A stretch of DNA of 64,000 nt from contig CAJJDN010000027.1 in NCBI GenBank assembly GCA_905182985.1, positions 511,277 to 575,276 on the forward strand, read 5' to 3'. Every line of letters starts with the position of its first letter. Position 1 is the stretch's first letter. This document shows positions 1-12,971 of this stretch, piece after piece. Below the pieces are notes generated by a model. That model worked only from the letters and a program-made list of their open reading frames with translations, searched no databases and was not told the DNA's origin. A program made the translations under genes and the position numbers. The stretch comes from Paramecium sonneborni. Lineage: Eukaryota; Ciliophora; Oligohymenophorea; Peniculida; Parameciidae.

Positions 1-1
1 T

Positions 2-2668
2 AAATTATAAGAAAATGGAAATTGCATAGATTGTTTAGACGGATGGATATTAGAAAAACCTAATGATATTTGTATCCCTATATGTGGAGATTTAATTATT
101 AAAGGAAATGAAGAATGTGATATTAACAAAGATTCTAAATAATCTCTAGGTTGTAATTAATGTTTATTCGATTGTTAAGATGAATGTTCAGATTGTAAAT
201 TTGGAATATGTTATGATTGTATTGCAGGTTGGAAATTAATAAATTAAAAATGTTAATCTGATTGTGGAGATAATTAAGTTAAAGGATTAGAAGAATGTGA
301 CGATATGAATTTTATTAGATTTGATGGATGTAATAAATGTAAAAATGATTGTTAAAGAGAATGTTCATATTGTTTTAGAGGGATGTGTTTAGATTGTATA
401 TATGGTTGGCATTTAAATGATCAGTTTATTTGTGAACCTATATGTGGAGATACTTTAATTGCTTTAATTACTAATGAAGAATGTGAAGATTTTAATGATG
501 TACAATTTGATGGCTGTTATGAATGTAAATTAGAATGTGGCCCTTATTGTGATACTTGTGTTTATGGAGTTTGTTATAATTGTGAATATACATTTACATT
601 GATTGATTAAATTTGTCTTCCTATCTGTGGAGATGGATTAGTTACTATTGGATATGAATAATGTGATGATATGAATTTAATCCCATATGATGGTTGCTAT
701 GAATGTAATTATTAATGTAGAGAATATTGTTATCAATGTACAAAAGGAGTTTGTTAAGACCCATGCGAGTATGGATTCTATGAATTTGAAAATGAATGTT
801 TGCCCCTTTGTGGAGATGGAATCACAGTAGTTTAAGAGGATTGTGATGATCAGAATGATGATTTAACTGATGGATGCCATAATTGTAAATTTCTTTGCCC
901 AGATCATTGTGAAACTTGTATAGAGGAAAAATGTAAATTATGTGAATAAGGCTATGAGCTACATAAAAATCAAAACTAATGCATGACATATTGTGGTAAC
1001 GGATTGGTCTCAATTGAAGAAGAATGTGATGATATGAATAAAGAAGATGGAGATGGTTGCTCAAAAGAATGCAAAATAGAAGTTAACTACGTTTGTAAGA
1101 ATTATTCATATACATTTTCTTAATGTACTTATGAAAAGTATCCTAAATTTAAGGCTTCATTGATAAAATAAGATTATTAGATATAATATGTATCTTTGTA
1201 CTTTGATCAATAAGTTTAAGTTATGGATAATATTAAATTTTCAGATTATATAGAACTCAGTTTAATTGAAGTTGATCAGGAATTTTATAATATTACTTTG
1301 AATATTGTTTAAGAAGCTTAACAATTTTGTTCATTTGTAGAATATACAGTAGAGATTGTCTTTTATACAACTTTGTCATCTCCTCCTATCCTTGAAGTTA
1401 TATTAAATGAATAATTGTATAATTAAAATGAAGCTCCTTTAATTAATCAAAGAGATAGTGTAAGATTGAATCTACCAAAGTACATTGATGATTAAGAATA
1501 ATAATCTGCTCTAATTTTAAAAAATGTTGGAATTTATGTCATGAACTCTATGGGTGCAGCAAGTATTTTAGTGCTACTTCTTGGAAACTCCTTTATTTTA
1601 AGGGGTGTTATTGAAGCATTACAATAATAATCATATCTTAGATTCATAAATGTTGTATTTCCAATTAATTTATACATTTATTTTGAGTCAAGCAACATTA
1701 TAACAATCTAACCTTTTTTAGAATTATTTAAATTTAAAGAAATTACATTTGAATTAAATTAATCAACTTATGTAGAATCATATGAAAAATTGCTCTCTTA
1801 TAAAATTAATGCTGATTTTTTGAGTAATATTTAAACCTAAATATTTTTAAGTTTATTATTAATATTTACATACTTAAGCTGCTTAGTGTTAATCTAAATT
1901 TTTAGAGGACTAGAAAATGCTCATTATTTATAATTTGGTTTAAATATTGCAAATTTGTTCTTGAAAATTTAAAGCAGCTGTTATAAAATTAAAGAAGAGT
2001 TTGAAAAAGATGGATTGAGATAATTTTTATTGACAAATTGCTGGGATTTACTCTTTATCTCATTTTTATAAATCCGTTCATAATCGTTTACAAATGCAAG
2101 ATCTATAATTTCAGTTATCTTAGCTTATTTAATCTTATATATTTGTGCAATTATAATATCATTTCATTTTTTAAAAGAAAATCAAGCAACATCTTTATCT
2201 AAATATTGGATCAAGTAATTCAATTTATTTTTACTCTCAAAAAAACTATTATTTGTTGGAATTTTAGTTTTTTTTTAACGAAATTAGTAAATTTAATCAA
2301 TTTTACTATCTCTAGTCAGCTAATTTTACTTAATATATGTATTTTTTTTTAGACCATATCAGAATAAATCAGAGTATTTTAATCTCTTAGTTATGGAGAG
2401 TAGTGTTTTAATTTTTTGCTTCACAGTTTCATTTTATTGGAATGAAATGAAAGCTTATTTTGGTGAAGATAGAAAAGTTCTGCTTGGTTGGTTTCATATA
2501 GCTATATTATTGTCAGTTTTGGTTGTTAATTTGACACTTTAACTATATTCTGTGTTAGTCTAAATGAAAACAATTATAATGAAGAAATTACATAAAACAT
2601 TAAATAAAAATGAACGTAAAACGATGGATCCATTTCCATTAAGGAATGTGATGGAATACAGAGTTTGA
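2..2668 (+). CDS. Cysteine-rich repeat multi-pass membrane protein, 5' partial
   Basis: The open frame enters from the left edge and closes at the TGA at 2666-2668 (888 residues visible). The first ~360 residues hold about seven repeats of roughly 55 residues with a core like CGDG..E.CDD.N....DGC..C followed by CxxxC and CxxC pairs, resembling the DUF4215/Myxococcus-type cysteine-rich repeats and furin-like repeats common in ciliate surface proteins. A non-repetitive region (~360-500) follows, then about seven or eight hydrophobic segments, and a short basic cytoplasmic tail. The product is probably a plasma-membrane protein with a large disulphide-rich ectodomain; ligand and function are unknown. 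The start codon and any signal peptide lie outside the window. No intron is needed. TAA/TAG codons sit in ordinary coding positions. Its 3' half is repeated after the N at 2858 (see the repeat entry). Confidence 0.85.
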
Positions 2669-4233
2669 TGTTGATAGATATTGTATATATTCTAGGATAT
2701 AAAAATTAAATATCATTTTATTAAAATATAATTATTATTATTGATAAATATAATCAATCATAGAAAAACAAATAGAATTTAGAAACCATAATTTATTGAT
2801 TTAAATAAATAAAGATTTGCTCCTTCTATTTTTTTGAAATTAAAAATGAGAAGTTAANCATTGATGATTAAGAATAATAATCTGCTCTAATTTTAAAAAA
2901 TGTTGGAATTTATGTCATGAACTCTATGGGTGCAGCAAGTATTTTAGTGCTACTTCTTGGAAACTCCTTTATTTTAAGGGGTGTTATTGAAGCATTACAA
3001 TAATAATCATATCTTAGATTCATAAATGTTGTATTTCCAATTAATTTATACATTTATTTTGAGTCAAGCAACATTATAACAATCTAACCTTTTTTAGAAT
3101 TATTTAAATTTAAAGAAATTACATTTGAATTAAATTAATCAACTTATGTAGAATCATATGAAAAATTGCTCTCTTATAAAATTAATGCTGATTTTTTGAG
3201 TAATATTTAAACCTAAATATTTTTAAGTTTATTATTAATATTTACATACTTAAGCTGCTTAGTGTTAATCTAAATTTTTAGAGGACTAGAAAATGCTCAT
3301 TATTTATAATTTGGTTTAAATATTGCAAATTTGTTCTTGAAAATTTAAAGCAGCTGTTATAAAATTAAAGAAGAGTTTGAAAAAGATGGATTGAGATAAT
3401 TTTTATTGACAAATTGCTGGGATTTACTCTTTATCTCATTTTTATAAATCCGTTCATAATCGTTTACAAATGCAAGATCTATAATTTCAGTTATCTTAGC
3501 TTATTTAATCTTATATATTTGTGCAATTATAATATCATTTCATTTTTTAAAAGAAAATCAAGCAACATCTTTATCTAAATATTGGATCAAGTAATTCAAT
3601 TTATTTTTACTCTCAAAAAAACTATTATTTGTTGGAATTTTAGTTTTTTTTTAACGAAATTAGTAAATTTAATCAATTTTACTATCTCTAGTCAGCTAAT
3701 TTTACTTAATATATGTATTTTTTTTTAGACCATATCAGAATAAATCAGAGTATTTTAATCTCTTAGTTATGGAGAGTAGTGTTTTAATTTTTTGCTTCAC
3801 AGTTTCATTTTATTGGAATGAAATGAAAGCTTATTTTGGTGAAGATAGAAAAGTTCTGCTTGGTTGGTTTCATATAGCTATATTATTGTCAGTTTTGGTT
3901 GTTAATTTGACACTTTAACTATATTCTGTGTTAGTCTAAATGAAAACAATTATAATGAAGAAATTACATAAAACATTAAATAAAAATGAACGTAAAACGA
4001 TGGATCCATTTCCATTAAGGAATGTGATGGAATACAGAGTTTGATGTTGATAGATATTGTATATATTCTAGGATATAAAAATTAAATATCATTTTATTAA
4101 AATATAATTATTATTATTGATAAATATAATCAATCATAGAAAAACAAATAGAATTTAGAAACCATAATTTATTGATTTAAATAAATAAAGATTTGCTCCT
4201 TCTATTTTTTTGAAATTAAAAATGAGAAGTTAA
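1483..4233. repeat. Exact direct repeat around a single N (assembly overlap)
   Basis: Bases 1483-2857 recur as 2859-4233 (1375 bp, offset 1376), separated only by the N at 2858. By eye the copies look identical, including non-coding flanks. This is what two contigs with overlapping ends look like when joined by a token gap. Probably only one copy exists in the genome. Confidence 0.9.
2859..4044 (+). CDS. Second copy of the 3' end of the cysteine-rich membrane protein
   Basis: This is the same sequence as 1483-2668, starting mid-gene directly after the N and ending at the same TGA (4042-4044). It contains only the membrane-spanning part. It is most likely an assembly duplicate and should not be counted as a separate gene. 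Confidence 0.85.
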
Positions 4234-4287
4234 AAAATCTTTCTAAGTTGAACCAATAATAAAATTTATGAATAAATATATTTAATA

Positions 4288-4921
4288 TCATTCTTTTATA
4301 TTCCAGATACGGAATAAAGCAAATCCACTTAAAAAAACAATAAATAATAAAATGATATCTTCAAATAAAGCTAAAACCCCACAAAATGGGAGACTATAAA
4401 CTATTGAAAATAATTTACAAATCAAAAAAGAATGGCAATAAAATAAATCCATTAAAACCTAATATACCTACAATTGAAAAAGTTATCCAACACATCATCA
4501 ATAATATTTAGACCCATTTATACAAAACTAATAGATAGGGATCTGAAACCACACCTTTATAACCTCGATAAAAAATAAAACTCTAACTATATAGAATACT
4601 TTACAATTATATTGGGTTGAAGGAAAACAAAAACATAAAACTATATAAAATGCGTATTCCATCAAGTCCATATCCAGCTTGAATGCAATTATCAATTATG
4701 TTTAAGAGAGTATAGGTCACTATGAGAATACTTGACAACCATAATGATCTTACCACCAATCTATATTCTGGCTAAACTTCATCAATATTGTAATGAATAA
4801 CTTTTATCAAAGGTGGATAATTGAAATCATCCCAATCAACATTTTATTTTGAGTCTTTTTGATTAGATTTCATTTATCTTAATGAATCATTAAGGACCGA
4901 ATTAGCAACATAAGAAGCCAT
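4288..4921 (-). CDS. SCAMP-like secretory carrier membrane protein
   Basis: The start ATG is at 4921-4919 and the TGA at 4290-4288. One 25-nt intron (4394-4418) restores the frame, giving 202 residues. Four hydrophobic segments are present. The stretch NYPPLIKV just before the first one, then a Q-E-Y-R step into the membrane, an N-rich loop and a YRG-Y motif between the second and third segments, match the layout of SCAMPs, four-pass proteins of the recycling and secretory pathway with cytoplasmic N and C termini. No NPF repeats are seen, as in short SCAMPs. The family call rests on this pattern only; another small tetraspan is possible. It lies divergently from the EF-hand gene, 124 bp away. 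Confidence 0.6.
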
Positions 4922-5045
4922 ATTAATTTATTAATATTAATATTATAATTCAAGAAATTATCAGCAACATATTAATTTAAATTAATTATCTCACTTATGT
5001 ATGATTACATGATTTCTCTTAATTTTATTAATTTTTATTGACTAA

Positions 5046-5660
5046 ATGCAGAGAGATATAATTTTTAGACTTAAACCTTAAGAATAGTTGAATTTGGCTG
5101 CAGCAATGAAGGAATTTATAATATATGAGAGACAGATGGTTGATTTAAAGAATTAAATTTTGATAGCCTAAGATGTAAATTGGGCAGCTATCTCAAAATT
5201 AATCGGATCAAAGTTAAATTTTAAAGAATTTTTATCAATGCTTAAAAAGCTAAAACTTGAATGTAATAATGAAGTGGCTAAACGCTTATTTTCTTGTTAT
5301 GATAAATCAGATAAAGGGTTTTTGGATGAGGAAGATCTGAAATTGATGATTCTTCCAATTTCTATTGACATAGATAAAATTAATTAAAATGGAGAGATTA
5401 AAATTGAAGTTTTAAGCAGACTATTTTAAGGAATATTAGAGGTTTAACTAAAATAATTAAAATGTTTGAGTTATTATAAATTTAATGCAGAATTAGCTTT
5501 TAAATTGTTAAGTCAAGGAAGATTGACAGTAAATTAAAATCATGTTAAACAGTTTTTGAAAGCAAACGGTATTTAATGTACATTTAATGAATTGCGTTAG
5601 TTGCATCCATTTGATTTGAACTTATAATAATTTATAATTAAATATGAATGCAAAATTTGA
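5046..5660 (+). CDS. EF-hand-like protein
   Basis: 204 residues with no intron. Residues ~79-100 read RLFSCYDKSDKGFLDEEDL, a canonical EF-hand loop (D-x-S-D-x-G-x-L-x-E-E-D), so one calcium-binding hand is likely. A second, degenerate helix-loop-helix with IDIDKINQNGEIKIEVL follows directly. The rest is helical with no recognised domain. This ATG is the first in frame after the upstream intergenic region. The last 13 bp overlap the earliest possible start (5648) of the following open frame. A calmodulin-like or centrin-like regulatory role is possible but not shown. Confidence 0.65.
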
Positions 5661-6330
5661 TTTTCCATATAGATACTTTCTCTCAAGTATTAAATAGTTG
5701 TAAGACAATAAATGTTACAGATTCCCACAAGACACAAATGAACTTCGAAAAAAATATATTTAGAACGACTAAAGAAATTACTGATAAATTTGAACCAAAA
5801 ATCAGAAAAATTATTGAGGAATAGTTTAGAGATTATTTTAGTAAAGTTAAAGTTAAATCATAAAACAAAATTCAAGTACTAGTTAAATTTAACAAACATG
5901 ATATTGCAACAAAGTATAACTATATAGATGTAATAAATTAACAAAAATTTTTTAAAAAAATTATAAAGTTAGACACAGAATCATAATTTATAAAGGAAGA
6001 AATAAAGTATATTCTGAAAGATGAAAAAGAATTTAAGAAAAGATGAAAGTTAAGAATATTAAATAGGGGATAGAAATAAATAATGATTCAAGAGGAAGAG
6101 GAAATTTACAATTTTCATATTTTTTCAGAGAGGATTTGGTCAATAATAATAAATAGTTGCCATTTAAATTTTTAAGAAAGAATATAAAAGAATAATGTGG
6201 TTGATAAGAAGATATTAAAATTAGATTAAAGTATTTAATGTATTTGTTAAAGTACTTCAATTAACAATTAATAGTGAATTATTTTATAGTAAATCAAATT
6301 GAACTTTATTTATTCAATTGATTATAAACT
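5648..6330 (+). pseudogene. Broken open frames, unknown protein
   Basis: A frame opens at ATG 5648 (or 5730) and closes at TGA 6044-6046. A second frame opens at the overlapping ATG (6043) and continues in coding-like sequence to a TGA at about 6195. The same frame then continues past that TGA in similar composition to about 6330. No pair of GT..AG ends joins these pieces. The pieces look like one gene with a one-base shift and an internal TGA, either decayed or affected by sequence errors. The content is lysine-rich and helical; no family is recognised. Confidence 0.4.
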
Positions 6331-6934
6331 TAGATAATGATAAAAGCCTTCAAAAAAATTTGGATTATTATTAAAATTTTAGCAAACTATTGGTTTTAAC
6401 AAAAAGAAGATTGCAGCCTAAATTTAATTTTTAAATAAGAAAAGGTGAAAAAATCGAAAATTTACTTATATATCCTTTATTATTTTTTAGTAATTCTTGA
6501 AGAAGAATTTAATGAAAAAATATTTTTTATCGTCTTTGAAGAATTATCAATATCTTTATGTAAACAAAATTGACTAATTAAAGTATATTCCTAAATAATA
6601 TTGTTATTCGATTAGAATTCAAATTTTAATATAGATTGTTTTTCAAAATTTATGTAAGAATCAAATACTAACTAAATTAGATTAATTATTTAGATTCAAG
6701 AAATTAAATCTGATCTGAACTATTTTTCAAAAATGATGGGAAAGTTTCATAAATTCATGGTCAAATGAGGATGTGATGTTAATTAAAATTTTTTTTTGAA
6801 ATTGACTGAAATTCTAAAAATTTGTCTTAATTTTAAGAAAATTGCTTAAATATAATTTCTAAAAAAATACTATAAAATTAATGACACTTGATTGATTTTA
6901 GATTCTGTTTTATATATAATATATTTATTAATTT
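6331..6934. other. AT-rich stretch without a supported gene
   Basis: TGA occurs in all frames at short intervals on both strands, and I see no domain, tRNA or repeat. It may include more of the decayed gene to its left. Confidence 0.5.
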
Positions 6935-7315
6935 ATGAAGAATTATTATGATTTCTAAGAAACTATAGAAGATAACAGAACTTAAAATGAAAATATTTAA
7001 TCTTAAATTTTATTAAAAGAATAGAAATTAGAAATTAATAAATAGCCTAATTAGTAAGATAAATAAAAGAGCTAATTTGAAGAATAATTAAATATATATA
7101 GAAATCTAGAATCCCATTGTAATGGTAACTTACTATTATTGTTTGGAAAATAATATAAACTCCGTAATTCTAGAAAAATGTTGATTAGTAATATAGGTTA
7201 ATTTTATTTTCCTATTATGCTCTTAATAAAAAAAAACAAAGGTACAAAGCACATATAAAATTCTTTTGACATTTATCCAGCTAGTGATCGATTCGAATAT
7301 TTTGGTGGAGGGTGA
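6935..7315 (+). CDS. Hypothetical 126-aa protein
   Basis: A TGA-free frame runs from ATG 6935 to TGA 7313-7315. The N-terminal ~60 residues are Q/E/K-rich and likely coiled coil. The second half is mixed, with a hydrophobic patch (FYFPIMLLI) and ends in EYFGGG. No family is recognised. It converges on the SPAG16-like relic, 108 bp away. It could be a short real gene or a remnant. Confidence 0.4.
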
Positions 7316-7423
7316 TTCAAAGATAGATTCTATTTGAATTATTTAATAAAATAGTTATTTCAATTATTCTATCAAAAAATAAATTTATAGATTTAGAGCA
7401 TAAAGAGAAAAATTGAAAGGTTT

Positions 7424-9361
7424 TCATTAGTAAGTTCTAAAGGTAGCATCACTTCCACAACTTATAATCATTTTGCTATTAAAATCAAGAGCAACATCTT
7501 AAACTGCATCTTCAAGTCCTTTGAGTGTATGTTCTTAATAAAAATAATGTGATTGAAATAACCTTTTAGGTAGTTTCGTTATATAGTCTAACTTATTGAT
7601 CATCAGATCCAATAAGCAAGATAGTTTCACTTTTATCTAAGGCAACAGCATTAGCAGAATAAGGTCCCACATCAAATTAAGATCTACCTTTGACCATTCT
7701 AACATCCCACATTTTGATAATTCCATCAGGATCACACCTAGCAAATACTATCTCCTTTTAAAGAAAAAGTTGCACGATTTACACTATTTAAATGACCATG
7801 GAATGTTTAAACACATAATCCACTTTTAATACCCCATAGAGAAATGGTTTTATCTACAGAAGCTGATGTAAAAACATTAGAAAAAGGTTAAAAGCTAACA
7901 TGATGAACTGGATCAACCTAATATATAATATATATTGTGCATGTTCTCTAAAAGAATGTCTAGTTTTACCTGAATACTTTGCATGTATGATCCATAATTA
8001 CACTGACTATAAAATCACCAGTATTATTAAATTTAACACCTTATACTGACTATATATGATCTTTAAGAGTATGATTACAAGATGCATTAATAAATCCCAA
8101 ACTTTAATAGTACAATCACCAGATGAAGTAACAAGGTGACTGCCTTTTGGTTGAAAATGTATTCCACTAACCCTATCCTTATGACCTTCACCTGACATTA
8201 TCAACTCACCTTATGGAAGTGTCCATATTTCCATCAGAATTGCCATCATATGACCCTTATATATTTTATTTAATATCGCATTCCTATAATTTTGAGGTTC
8301 TATTTAAATCCCTGTATAAGGATTAGGATGATCATCGGGGGAAATGGTATATTTGCTTTTGCTTAACCTTTTTTTTATTTGTTTTAATATTTTCAAATTA
8401 ATAATTATATTAGATATTTTCAATATTTTTAAATGAATAATTATATTACATATTTTAATTATATACATTATATCTACTATAGGTAATTTATCTGTTGGAC
8501 TCCCTGGTTCTTTTTCCTTATTTATTTTCTTATCGACCTAAATATAATTAAATTTGATTGATTATATTTTATATATTTCTTTAAAGAGCATCATTCTTAG
8601 CAATCAATTGATCTCTCTCTAATTTTAATAACATCTTTTCTTTAATTGAATGGGAATACTTTTATTATAGTTCTTCATATTTAGTTTCATTTTAATCCCT
8701 TTAATTTATCTAAATCTTGATTGATTTGTCTTTTCTCCTATTAAACTCTATGATGATGCATTTTATGAAAATCTCTCTCTTTTCCTAGTTTATCATATGT
8801 TGATTTAGCATTCTCTGCAATTTTATTCTGGCTTTATCAAGTTCTCCCTTCAAATATCTTCAATTCTTCTTTCGATTTCTCGTTTTGAATATAAACATCT
8901 GGCACCTATTCCATTCCATCTGTTGTCAACTTACCTTTTTGAGAATGTTCATACCATTCTTACTACTAAATTCTCTATCTTTATATACTTGAAACACTTC
9001 CAAACTTTTATTCATTTAATTTTTTATCAGGAAGTTACATATGAAATCATCTACAACTTCTGGTCTTTCAATAATTCCAATATTTATTTCGTAAGGTTTT
9101 TGGACCTTTGGAACATGATCCTCCTCTTATTTGATTATTATATAAGTCTTACTTTTAATATAAGTAATTATCTTATCCAAATCATCTAAATTATCCTCCT
9201 GATGTTCAATATCATTTAATTCTTCTAAATCTTCTAGTTCTTTTGGCTCACTTTCTATAATCAATTTATTGTTTATGAGTTAGAGTTATTAATCTATATA
9301 AAAAATTATATGAATTGATAAATTTTTAATGTATATAATAAACATTTTTACTTTTGCTCAT
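7424..9361 (-). pseudogene. SPAG16/PF20 relic (WD40 central-pair protein)
   Basis: Read from about 9361 downwards, the pieces follow the whole SPAG16/PF20 order: an N-terminal IERPEVVDDFICNFLIK block, a VPDVY-QN block, a coiled coil with KERDFHKMHHHRV, the PDDHPNPYTGI linker, then WD40 repeats including GELIMSGEGHKD and KGSHLVTSSGDCTIKVWD, ending SCGSDATFRTY then TAA TGA. Some breaks resolve as tiny introns, but others cannot. An extra T and a missing A about 35 bases apart shift the coiled coil, another shift follows KLKG, most of the first WD repeat is deleted, the conserved W after GHKD is R, and several shifts occur in later WD repeats. In ciliates the intact protein sits on the C2 central-pair microtubule. 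This copy cannot make it and is probably a decayed paralogue. Confidence 0.8.
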
Positions 9362-9371
9362 TATTTAATTA

Positions 9372-10103
9372 ATGAATCAATCTCTTATATAAATTAAGCA
9401 ATAAAGAAGAATTTATTCAAATCATAAAATATACTCAAAACCATTACCTTCATGTGGATTTAAACGAAATACTACACTGATATAAGATGGGTCAGTACTC
9501 AAAAATGAAAGAATAAACAAAAACCTTAGAATTCATACTAATACATTTGGCGAGTCTAGTTGTTATTGTGATAATTGTGGTAAAAGATCTGCTCTTATGA
9601 AGAAAATATTTTAGCTTTATCGATTTCCTCAAACTAAGTATTGTTTTGTAGAAATAAATAGTTAATGGAAAAAGTAGAAATAGTTTCGTAGATTTAGAAG
9701 ACTTATCAATTGTGTTATTTTTATTATTAGATATAGAATTGTGAAAAGAATTAAAACTAAAAAGAAATTCACTATTAAAAAGGTATTAACTAAATAAACT
9801 GTCAATGAACAATAATAAAAAACATCAACTATTTAAAATGCAATAATGGAACTGAAGCAAATAATTAGAGTGGATTCAACTCAATAATCAAAGAGAATGA
9901 AACCTAAAAGCAAAGATTAAAAGAATTCATACACTTCTTTACTGAAAGGAAGAAGGAATTTAAGATAATTATTTGTTATTCCTTAATTTGAGAGTCCAAT
10001 AAAATAATTTATAATAAAAAATTCGAAACCTCATACTGTTCATCACTCTCCGATGTAATCATTATATGATTTCAAAATATCCTCCTCTTTTAGAGGTTTA
10101 TGA
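9372..10103 (+). CDS. Hypothetical basic protein (first copy)
   Basis: An intronless frame of 243 residues runs from ATG 9372 to TGA 10101-10103. It is very rich in K, R and Q, especially residues ~100-160. One short cysteine pattern, SCYCDNCGKR at ~residues 70-80, could bind a metal but lacks a clear second half. No membrane segment and no recognised family. The same frame appears again at 10815-11546 because of the assembly repeat. Its start lies 10 bp from the presumed start of the SPAG16 relic on the other strand. Confidence 0.5.
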
Positions 10104-10271
10104 TTATATTTTTAATAAAAATTGTGTTTTTACTAAGTTTATAATGTATGTTAAAGTAATTGAAAGAGATTGAATATCACGATTGAATAAAATAAAATCT
10201 ATAGTGGTAGTAAATATATAAATAAATAAAACTTGATCAGTTGATAATATTATATAATTATTAATAAATAA

Positions 10272-10781
10272 ATGTAAGTGCTTTAACCAATTAACGATCA
10301 ATAATAGCCCGTAAAAATAAGTTCAGATTATCAATTTAAAGAGGTTCCTTAATCTAGATGCATATATCATCCTTAGTACATTCGTCATTTTTGTAAAGAA
10401 CCATCTTGTTTGATGCCATTATGTGAAGATTGTATTAAGGTACATCCTCATTAACATTCTCGTTATAGTAATAATCTAATAATATAAACATATTAGTTGA
10501 CTCAATAGAGAGTACATTATCATAGGTTTATAAAGGTTATGCAAGTAAGGCAAACGAGATAGCTACTCATTAAACAGGAGACATATTGTAAATAAGATAA
10601 GACTTACATAAGTTAATAGATACAATAGTTGATGATGTATTGAATAAGGCTGATAAGAATTATTAATATGATTAAATTGTGTAATGGAGAAATTTAATAA
10701 AGAAATTAGAGAGATTGAAAGATCCAAATAATTGTTTAAAGGAAGCAATATTATACTTTGCAGATTAAGATAATTCAAACG
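10272..10781 (+). CDS. Truncated first copy of the B-box gene
   Basis: This has the same start and B-box region as the complete gene at 11715-12954 (intron copy at 10468-10496), but it is cut off at the N at 10782. It is an assembly duplicate, not a second gene. Confidence 0.8.
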
Positions 10782-10814
10782 NAAACATTTTTACTTTTGC
10801 TCATTATTTAATTA

Positions 10815-11546
10815 ATGAATCAATCTCTTATATAAATTAAGCAATAAAGAAGAATTTATTCAAATCATAAAATATACTCAAAACCATTACCTTCATGTGG
10901 ATTTAAACGAAATACTACACTGATATAAGATGGGTCAGTACTCAAAAATGAAAGAATAAACAAAAACCTTAGAATTCATACTAATACATTTGGCGAGTCT
11001 AGTTGTTATTGTGATAATTGTGGTAAAAGATCTGCTCTTATGAAGAAAATATTTTAGCTTTATCGATTTCCTCAAACTAAGTATTGTTTTGTAGAAATAA
11101 ATAGTTAATGGAAAAAGTAGAAATAGTTTCGTAGATTTAGAAGACTTATCAATTGTGTTATTTTTATTATTAGATATAGAATTGTGAAAAGAATTAAAAC
11201 TAAAAAGAAATTCACTATTAAAAAGGTATTAACTAAATAAACTGTCAATGAACAATAATAAAAAACATCAACTATTTAAAATGCAATAATGGAACTGAAG
11301 CAAATAATTAGAGTGGATTCAACTCAATAATCAAAGAGAATGAAACCTAAAAGCAAAGATTAAAAGAATTCATACACTTCTTTACTGAAAGGAAGAAGGA
11401 ATTTAAGATAATTATTTGTTATTCCTTAATTTGAGAGTCCAATAAAATAATTTATAATAAAAAATTCGAAACCTCATACTGTTCATCACTCTCCGATGTA
11501 ATCATTATATGATTTCAAAATATCCTCCTCTTTTAGAGGTTTATGA
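10815..11546 (+). CDS. Hypothetical basic protein (second copy)
   Basis: Identical to 9372-10103, displaced by 1443 bp. It is an assembly duplicate within the repeat around the N at 10782. Confidence 0.5.
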
Positions 11547-11714
11547 TTATATTTTTAATAAAAATTGTGTTTTTACTAAGTTTATAATGTATGTTAAAGT
11601 AATTGAAAGAGATTGAATATCACGATTGAATAAAATAAAATCTATAGTGGTAGTAAATATATAAATAAATAAAACTTGATCAGTTGATAATATTATATAA
11701 TTATTAATAAATAA

Positions 11715-12954
11715 ATGTAAGTGCTTTAACCAATTAACGATCAATAATAGCCCGTAAAAATAAGTTCAGATTATCAATTTAAAGAGGTTCCTTAATCTAG
11801 ATGCATATATCATCCTTAGTACATTCGTCATTTTTGTAAAGAACCATCTTGTTTGATGCCATTATGTGAAGATTGTATTAAGGTACATCCTCATTAACAT
11901 TCTCGTTATAGTAATAATCTAATAATATAAACATATTAGTTGACTCAATAGAGAGTACATTATCATAGGTTTATAAAGGTTATGCAAGTAAGGCAAACGA
12001 GATAGCTACTCATTAAACAGGAGACATATTGTAAATAAGATAAGACTTACATAAGTTAATAGATACAATAGTTGATGATGTATTGAATAAGGCTGATAAG
12101 AATTATTAATATGATTAAATTGTGTAATGGAGAAATTTAATAAAGAAATTAGAGAGATTGAAAGATCCAAATAATTGTTTAAAGGAAGCAATATTATACT
12201 TTGCAGATTAAGATAATTCAAACGCATAATTGAAATATTAAGGAGTTCCAATATAAGTGAATTATGAAGCATTAGAATAAGCAAAGTTTCATCTGCATCA
12301 TTTATTTATGGTGACATTAGAAGATGGAGAGTATTTTTTTAGACCAGGTGAAAGAACTGGAGATAATCCTATAAGAAGAGTATCAAGAATGATATATGAT
12401 CCTGTTTTACCTACTCATACAGATTATCAACCGTATAATTACAGTCCTTAAAGAATGATGATGACTTAACCTGTGTAGCCTTAATAGATAGTTTATCAAA
12501 CTTAAGTGACTCCTACTACAGTATAGAGTTAATAACCACCCATAGTTTAAATAATACCTTAAGTTTAACCTTACTCATAATATATTTAACCATAAGTCTA
12601 AGCTTAACCAATTGCACAACCTCCACCTTAACCATAACCTATAGTTATTAATAAGACAGAACCTCCTTAACCTTTAGTTTATTATTAAGAAAGCCCGATA
12701 AAGATGGTTTCTCCTAAATAAGAACCTTTCATTCAATAAATCACCGTACCTCAACCAACAATTTAATAAACTATACCATAACCATAGATTATTTAATATG
12801 TTTAACCTGTAGTTAGACCACCCTAATAAACTGTTCCTACTCTTTATACAGTCTCAGGGTCTAGACCATTTATTCCTTAATAAGTAATTCTTTAATTAAT
12901 TATTCATAGTAGAATACAGAATACTCACATCCTTATCCATTAATACAGTAATGA
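11715..12954 (+). CDS. B-box zinc-finger protein with Q/P-rich tail
   Basis: 394 residues with two introns (11911-11939, 29 nt; 12884-12909, 26 nt). Residues ~28-62 hold a B-box-type zinc site: CIYH, then C about eight residues on, then C-E-D-C and H-P-H-Q-H. A helical region follows (~70-150). The sequence TLEDGEYFFRPGERTGDNP lies near residue 190. From about 215 the chain is a low-complexity Q/P/V tail with repeats such as QPQV and QPIV. B-boxes mediate protein contacts in TRIM-type proteins, but no RING is visible here. The second intron is needed to reach the TGA at 12952-12954 in a Q-rich ending. It converges on the FKBP gene with 17 bp between the stops. Confidence 0.7.
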
Positions 12955-12971
12955 TTCTTATATTATTATTA

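Larger units (their letters stand above)
9340..12224. repeat. Exact direct repeat around a single N (assembly overlap)
   Basis: Bases 9340-10781 recur as 10783-12224 (1442 bp, offset 1443) with only the N at 10782 between them. The left copy cuts the B-box gene; the right copy begins just inside the SPAG16 relic start. An unmerged contig overlap is the likely cause. Confidence 0.9.

Noticed and set aside
1483..4233. A genuine tandem gene duplication
   Set aside because: The copies look identical including non-coding flanks and are separated by one N, the same pattern as five other places in the window.
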